From Secundilactobacillus yichangensis (GTDB taxonomy: Bacteria; Bacillota; Bacilli; Lactobacillales; Lactobacillaceae): a stretch of 64,000 nucleotides of DNA. The position numbers were made by a program, and so were the translations under genes. The stretch spans positions 1 to 64,000 of the forward strand of contig NZ_BOLK01000014.1 of assembly GCF_016861565.1 (NCBI RefSeq), in the 5' to 3' direction. The notes under the pieces are model-generated. The model was not told where the DNA came from and did no database searches. It saw only the letters and a program-made list of their open reading frames with translations. Positions 59,070-64,000 of the stretch are shown piece after piece. The stretch's first letter is position 1. Every line of letters starts with the position of its first letter.

Positions 59070-60029
59070 TTATCGTAAAATATACGGCATTTCTAGTTTC
59101 TTAAACAGTTCTTCAACTGATAGTGAGTAAATGGCTTTGTAATAGTCGGGATTATCGTTATCCTTAGTTGGCGCAGAGATCACAAAGGAGTTCTGACCAT
59201 CCGCCCGATTAATACCGACATATGCCCGCCGCTTAGTCTTAATGTCGACCATATCAGAGTGGTACAGTTCAAAGGTCTGACGTACTTCCAGCCGCAGCTG
59301 ACGTTTAGACATCACGTTAGAAATCGTGGCAAATTCCGTCATGTTGATTGGTGGCAAGCCCCAGTCCTTCAACTGCTCATCAAAGGCCTTGAATAGTTTC
59401 ACAATGTTGCGACGCAGTGTAAACGGTGAATCAACCGGCTTTTCGGTGATCAGCGCGTACAGCTTCTTAGCCGCCGCGAAGGAGATCGGGTAATCCTTAG
59501 CTAACTGCTCGTTAACTGACTTATTACCGTCGCCGTAAAAGACCAGTGCATCCGTCAGTGTCAGCAGTCGCAAGGTCATCTTATCGTCAACAGGCGTTGG
59601 CTCGGGCGTAATTGTTGCCTGGATTCCCTTTAAATACATCTGCTCGATATCGTTATCAATCAGCCCATGCTTGCGCTGTTCACTCACAACAACGATGTGA
59701 CAGACCGTATCGTAGAGTTCCGTTCCCAGCATCATCAATTGCTGATCAAGCTGTTCTTCACCGGTTGAAATGGCAAAGAAAATTTGTGGGAACCCTCGTA
59801 GTGTCATGAGCAGATGCAGGAGTTCATGAGAAGCCGTGTAGTCCGGAGCCGACAGGTCACTGACTTGAATCATAATGTTGTCTTTATCCTGAACCGCCTG
59901 TGCTTGATCATGGCGAACATAGCCGTTTTGCAGTTTACCGATAAACTGCAGCTCAACTTTACCAGGAAAAATTTCGTTAACAGCGTCTAATAAGGATTGC
60001 GTCTCCGAATTGATCTCAACGTTTTGCAT
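59070..60029 (-). CDS. Conserved lactobacillar protein with HExxH motif
   Basis: 319-residue soluble protein of unknown function. Similar proteins in lactobacilli are often labelled IpaB/EvcA family, a name with little functional content. The segment DYTASHELLHLLMTLRG (about 83-99) contains HELLH, the zinc-protease pattern HExxH within a hydrophobic helix; a third ligand cannot be fixed by eye. The C-terminal part has TKRRAYVGINRADGQNSFVISAP. Its start overlaps the mvaA stop by 14 nt, so it is translationally coupled with mvaA, with GAGGAGG ahead of the ATG. Confidence 0.75.
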   Translation of the reverse strand: MQNVEINSETQSLLDAVNEIFPGKVELQFIGKLQNGYVRHDQAQAVQDKDNIMIQVSDLSAPDYTASHELLHLLMTLRGFPQIFFAISTGEEQLDQQLMMLGTELYDTVCHIVVVSEQRKHGLIDNDIEQMYLKGIQATITPEPTPVDDKMTLRLLTLTDALVFYGDGNKSVNEQLAKDYPISFAAAKKLYALITEKPVDSPFTLRRNIVKLFKAFDEQLKDWGLPPINMTEFATISNVMSKRQLRLEVRQTFELYHSDMVDIKTKRRAYVGINRADGQNSFVISAPTKDNDNPDYYKAIYSLSVEELFKKLEMPYILR

Positions 60030-61299
60030 GCTTTTCCTCCTCGTTGTTTCTAATTTTTATCAATAATTGTTTTGCTTGTGATTCATTAGGATCTTTAAGG
60101 GACATCAGTTGACCAGTCAGCACTGGCACTTCAGAAGGAGTTGCGCCAACGGTCATCGCCAGCGAACGAACCTGCATTTTCATGTGGCCCTTTTGAATAC
60201 CGCTGGTCACTAACGCTTTAATGGCGGCAAAGTTTTGTGCCAGCCCCACCGCAGCAATCAGTCTCATCAGGTCTTCTGGCGAGCTGATTTGAGCAAGTTT
60301 CTGATTGATGCTAACCAGTGGCAGCACCTTAGTGGCACCACCAACGGTACCCACCGGCAACGGCAGTGTCAGAGTCCCCGTCAGCTGGTCGCCTTCAAGC
60401 TGCCACTGACTTAAACCGCGATACTGGTTATCTTTAACCGCAAAAGCATGCGCGGCACTTTCGATTGCCCGCCAGTCGTTACCCATAGCGATGACCACAG
60501 CGTCAACACCGTTCATGATGCCCTTATTGTGGGTAACCGCTCGCATCGGATCCAGCTGAGCAATTCTGCTGGCTTGAGCAATTCGCTTGGCAATTTGCTG
60601 AGCGTCGGCTAATTCATCAGCTAACTGTGCCACTGGAACCGATACCGTGGCCGTGGTCAGGCTTTGAACACCAGCGTTTGAAAGAATGCTAAATAGCGTG
60701 GTGTGGTGCAGCTTATTTTGCACCACTTCCGCGATTGCTTCCAGCATCGTATTCATCATGTTAGCACCCATAGCCGCCTGCACGTCTACTGTCAAATCCA
60801 GCGAAACAAACCCCTCACCTAAATCACGGGTACGGATCGACTTTGGCCCGCCCCCGCGTTTAACGATGGAAGGATGGGCCTGCTTTGCCACGTCCAGCAA
60901 TTCATCTTGGTGCAAGGCCACCCAGTCATCAATGGAGGCGAAAACCTTCACATCGCTAAGCACCACCTGCCCCGTCAGCAGTCTGGAATGGACGGCAGCG
61001 GTAATGCCGCCGGCTTGAGCCAACTGCTTGGCACCGTTACTGGCAGCTGCAATCACGCTAGGTTCTTCCGTTACCATGGGCACCACGTAATCGTGATCAT
61101 TAACGCGAAAATTCACCGCAACGCCCTCTGGTAATTGATACGTGGTCAAATAGTTTTCAATCAGCAGCGGTGCATCCCCCTGGGCTGCTCGCTGTTTAAG
61201 TTCCTGTTGCTCCGTTTCAGACAGTCCCAGCGTGTCGGCTAAAATTGCTAAGCGCTGCTCCGGTGTCCGCTTGTAAAACTGTGAAAACGCCGCTTCCAT
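60016..61299 (-). CDS. mvaA: Hydroxymethylglutaryl-CoA reductase (class II type)
   Basis: Reduces HMG-CoA to mevalonate (or the reverse), the committed mevalonate-pathway step. 427 residues from ATG 61299. Recognisable are VPMVTEEPSVIAAASNGAKQLA with the catalytic Glu and DPMRAVTHNKGIMNGVDAVVIAMGNDWRAIESAAHAFA, with conserved Asn/Asp and Lys segments. The small regular length marks the bacterial class II enzyme without a membrane domain. Upstream AGGTGA serves as ribosome site. It leads the mvaA/HExxH-protein pair; no other mevalonate gene is nearby. Confidence 0.95.
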   Translation of the reverse strand: MEAAFSQFYKRTPEQRLAILADTLGLSETEQQELKQRAAQGDAPLLIENYLTTYQLPEGVAVNFRVNDHDYVVPMVTEEPSVIAAASNGAKQLAQAGGITAAVHSRLLTGQVVLSDVKVFASIDDWVALHQDELLDVAKQAHPSIVKRGGGPKSIRTRDLGEGFVSLDLTVDVQAAMGANMMNTMLEAIAEVVQNKLHHTTLFSILSNAGVQSLTTATVSVPVAQLADELADAQQIAKRIAQASRIAQLDPMRAVTHNKGIMNGVDAVVIAMGNDWRAIESAAHAFAVKDNQYRGLSQWQLEGDQLTGTLTLPLPVGTVGGATKVLPLVSINQKLAQISSPEDLMRLIAAVGLAQNFAAIKALVTSGIQKGHMKMQVRSLAMTVGATPSEVPVLTGQLMSLKDPNESQAKQLLIKIRNNEEEKHAKR

Positions 61300-61322
61300 G
61301 TTCACCTATCCCTTACCTCAAA

Positions 61323-62249
61323 TTAATTATAGTCGTGATTAAGATATGCGTGAATAATGCCCTCGCGCACACCGCTTTCCGAAAAAATCACCCTGTCTGA
61401 ATCCAGCATTTGCAGCAATAACACTAGTGGCATAATACCGCCAATAATAATATCCGCGCGGTCTGGTTCAAGACCAGACACCTGCTGACGCTCAGTCCGG
61501 GTCTTGCGCAACAACATACTAAATAACCGGAAGACTTCCGTGGTTGTCAGCTGGTAGCCGTGAATCTGTTCAACGTGTAAAATCTGCTGTTGCCGTCTGC
61601 TCATCCGTGCCAGGGAGCGGTTAGCTCCGCCAAGTAAGATCAACGGCTTCGTCTGCGCTTCGTGCAGCCACCAAATATCCCTCAAGCGTTTTCTGAGGAA
61701 AATCGTAGCGTTGAAGAAATCAGCGGCAGCTACTTCATCAGCTAAATTAAACTGTTCTGATAAATTGACGGCGCCAAAGGGAATGCTAATCAGATTAGCT
61801 TCTTTACCAGAACTGATATTGACCATCTCCAGACTAGCCCCGCCAACGTCTAGCATCAGTGCATCTTCTATCCGCAACCGGTTTTTAACTCCCAGGTAGT
61901 CGTAGTAAGCCTCGTCGTCACCGGATAAAATGTCCAGCTTCAGACCAATCTCTCGTTCAACTCGTTCAAGAAATTCCGCTTGATTGCTGGCCTGGCGAAC
62001 GGCCGCAGTGGTGATCGCTTTAACCGTCAAATTAGGCAAGTCTTCATAGTAGGTTTTGAATTTGTGCAGGGCATCCAGTGTCCGGTTAATGGCTGGCTCC
62101 TGAAGCTTTTTTTCATCGCCCATCCCTTCGGAGATCCGTGAATCTTCCTTGTAGCGGGCCACTTCGCGAAAGGTTTTATCCGGCCGAATTTCATTAATCG
62201 TCATTCGAACTGAGTTAGAACCCAAATCAACGATCACTAAATTATCCAT
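61323..62249 (-). CDS. Ppx/GppA exopolyphosphatase family protein
   Basis: 308 residues with the ASKHA fold. Phosphate-1 motif VIVDLGSNSVRMTI (about 5-18), ALMLDVGGASLEMVNI (about 142) and LLGGANRSLARM. Family members hydrolyse polyphosphate or pppGpp; this short form lacks the C-terminal HD domain, so it is probably a Ppx-type polyphosphatase, substrate not certain. It lies 24 nt upstream of mvaA and 36 nt downstream of trpS, so it may be co-transcribed with trpS. Confidence 0.92.
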   Translation of the reverse strand: MDNLVIVDLGSNSVRMTINEIRPDKTFREVARYKEDSRISEGMGDEKKLQEPAINRTLDALHKFKTYYEDLPNLTVKAITTAAVRQASNQAEFLERVEREIGLKLDILSGDDEAYYDYLGVKNRLRIEDALMLDVGGASLEMVNISSGKEANLISIPFGAVNLSEQFNLADEVAAADFFNATIFLRKRLRDIWWLHEAQTKPLILLGGANRSLARMSRRQQQILHVEQIHGYQLTTTEVFRLFSMLLRKTRTERQQVSGLEPDRADIIIGGIMPLVLLLQMLDSDRVIFSESGVREGIIHAYLNHDYN

Positions 62250-62285
62250 CCCCCGACACCCTTTCTATTGTCAGATCAATTACTT

Positions 62286-63320
<1,035 letters not shown>

Positions 63321-63353
63321 TCATGTGCCTGCTTATTGGCGCAGCGCCGGTTA

Positions 63354-63560
63354 ATAAAAAAGACGCCCCATTGCGTATGCAATAGGACGTCAACCGCGGT
63401 ACCACCTAAATTTGTGACGTAAAGTCACCACTCTCACCGATAAGGAGGCACCCTAAAATTCACAAGTCAGCTCCAAATTAATCATCGTGGCCACTTTCAG
63501 CATCCGTGGTCTCTCTGTCTTAATGATCTAAACGCACTGACGAATTTTATCCATATAATG
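63354..63560 (-). promoter_or_regulatory. T-box riboswitch, tryptophan type
   Basis: Minus strand. The T-box core AGGTGGTACCGCG is at 63395-63407. The terminator GACGTCCTATTGC ... GCAATGGGGCGTC is at 63362-63391, followed by eight T. Stem I region (about 63430-63530) has the GGATG element and the specifier candidate TGG (63473-63475). Uncharged tRNA-Trp should favour readthrough into trpS. Confidence 0.93.
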
Positions 63561-63566
63561 TCTTCT

Positions 63567-63595
63567 ATTTTAAGCAATTTACCAGGTGTTGTCAA
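63567..63595 (-). promoter_or_regulatory. trpS T-box promoter
   Basis: Minus strand consensus TTGACA (63590-63595), 17 nt, TAAAAT (63567-63572). Confidence 0.85.
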
Positions 63596-63622
63596 AGTTC
63601 GATCAACCCCGAGGTTTTCCAA

Positions 63623-63651
63623 TTGACACAACCACCTAATCACACTAGAAT
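63623..63651 (+). promoter_or_regulatory. helD-like gene promoter
   Basis: TTGACA (63623-63628), 17 nt, TAGAAT (63646-63651). It diverges from the trpS promoter, with 27 nt between the two -35 boxes. Confidence 0.85.
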
Positions 63652-63684
63652 GGTTCAAGCACATTAAACGAAAGAGGCGGTTTT

Positions 63685-64000
63685 TTGGAATCACAGGAAC
63701 AGAAAATGGAACAGCAACGCGTCGATTCGGTGATCAATCAAATTACCGCAAAAATTAAATCGGTCTCGCTGGAATACAGTAAAGCACACGCCGAGATGAA
63801 GCTGGTGCAGGAAAACTACAGTGCCAACACTTCGGTGAACTACGTTGAAGTGGATGACCGGATTGAAACATCTGCTGAACTGCAGCAGCAGCGTGCCCTG
63901 GCATCACGGCTGATTGAAAACGAACAAATTATTTCCGGTCAGTTGAACGTCTACAAAGATTTGGAAAAATCACCCTACTTTGGTCGTATTGACATTCAGG
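63685..64000 (+). CDS. helD: HelD-like RNA-polymerase-recycling helicase, 5' part
   Basis: Open reading frame running off the window, 105 residues seen. The sequence MESQEQKMEQQRVDSVINQITAKIKSV is an N-terminal coiled coil, and SPYFGRIDI is the conserved point where the SF1 helicase body begins in HelD proteins. HelD (UvrD/Rep-like) removes stalled RNA polymerase from DNA. The start is TTG 63685, four nt after AGAGGCGG; ATG 63706 is an alternative. The helicase motifs are outside the window, so the call rests on this N-terminal part. Confidence 0.8.
   Translation, partial: MESQEQKMEQQRVDSVINQITAKIKSVSLEYSKAHAEMKLVQENYSANTSVNYVEVDDRIETSAELQQQRALASRLIENEQIISGQLNVYKDLEKSPYFGRIDIQ

Noticed and set aside
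63497-63694. 65-codon minus-strand frame near trpS
   Set aside because: Spans the T-box stem I, two promoters and the helD start; no ribosome site.

Overview
The window is a low-to-medium GC Firmicutes chromosome and, from gene content and order, a member of the Lactobacillaceae. Pointers are a 16S rRNA gene next to lysS, an L-lactate dehydrogenase, mevalonate-pathway HMG-CoA reductase, a CbpA-type c-di-AMP sensor, CtsR boxes on ftsH, a T-box on trpS, no sporulation genes and no rho between murA and rpmE. I cannot name the species. Everything looks like core chromosome: no prophage, IS element, CRISPR array or tRNA gene was seen.

Layout. (1) 1-16.1 kb, all leftward: 16S rRNA 5' end with tandem promoters, then (in transcription order) pth, mfd, yabM, rqcP, divIC, yabR, tilS, hpt, ftsH, hslO, dusB, lysS. 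This is the Bacillus origin-proximal order with the sporulation genes removed. (2) 16.3-29 kb: ldh, an L,D-transpeptidase and cbpA run rightward. Then come mazF-alr-acpS, a DEAD-box helicase, murF, an unknown protein, a low-molecular-weight phosphatase, sortase A and an MFS exporter. (3) 29-34 kb: rpmE2, murA (second-paralogue position), pyrG, rpoE and ywiB, leftward. (4) 34-43 kb: ywfL- and ywfO-like genes and a HAD phosphatase rightward; then a DUF3899 protein, a DUF2207 protein, a fused ABC exporter and a short-chain dehydrogenase leftward. (5) 43-56.7 kb: the other half of the Bacillus-like island, leftward: metG, tatD, rnmV, ksgA, veg, (secreted protein), ispE, (alpha/beta hydrolase, zinc-type ABC genes), purR, glmU, prs. 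(6) 56.8-64 kb: DUF72, TMEM175-like channel, sirtuin, HExxH protein plus HMG-CoA reductase, Ppx/GppA, trpS with its T-box, and the start of a divergent helD-like helicase gene.

Most genes serve translation, cell-envelope synthesis, nucleotide supply and stress response. Their regulation is unusually readable. Two tandem CtsR boxes precede ftsH. pyrG has a GGGC-start leader plus terminator typical of CTP attenuation. A near-perfect PurBox precedes purR, and palindromic operators precede the zinc-type ABC genes and the fused ABC exporter. A T-box precedes trpS.

The most novel-looking item is a family of about 100-120 nt structured repeats in intergenic DNA: two tandem copies at 4245-4486, one at 28986-29103 and a shorter divergent one at 50408-50505. 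They share a conserved apical hairpin but have different, compensated stems, which argues for selection on RNA or hairpin structure. Other points to check are MurA with Asp in place of the catalytic Cys, an intact MEP-pathway ispE in a genome with mevalonate-pathway mvaA, a MazF toxin with no antitoxin gene in front, and a zinc-type transporter whose leader holds stacked palindromes and a terminator-like hairpin.
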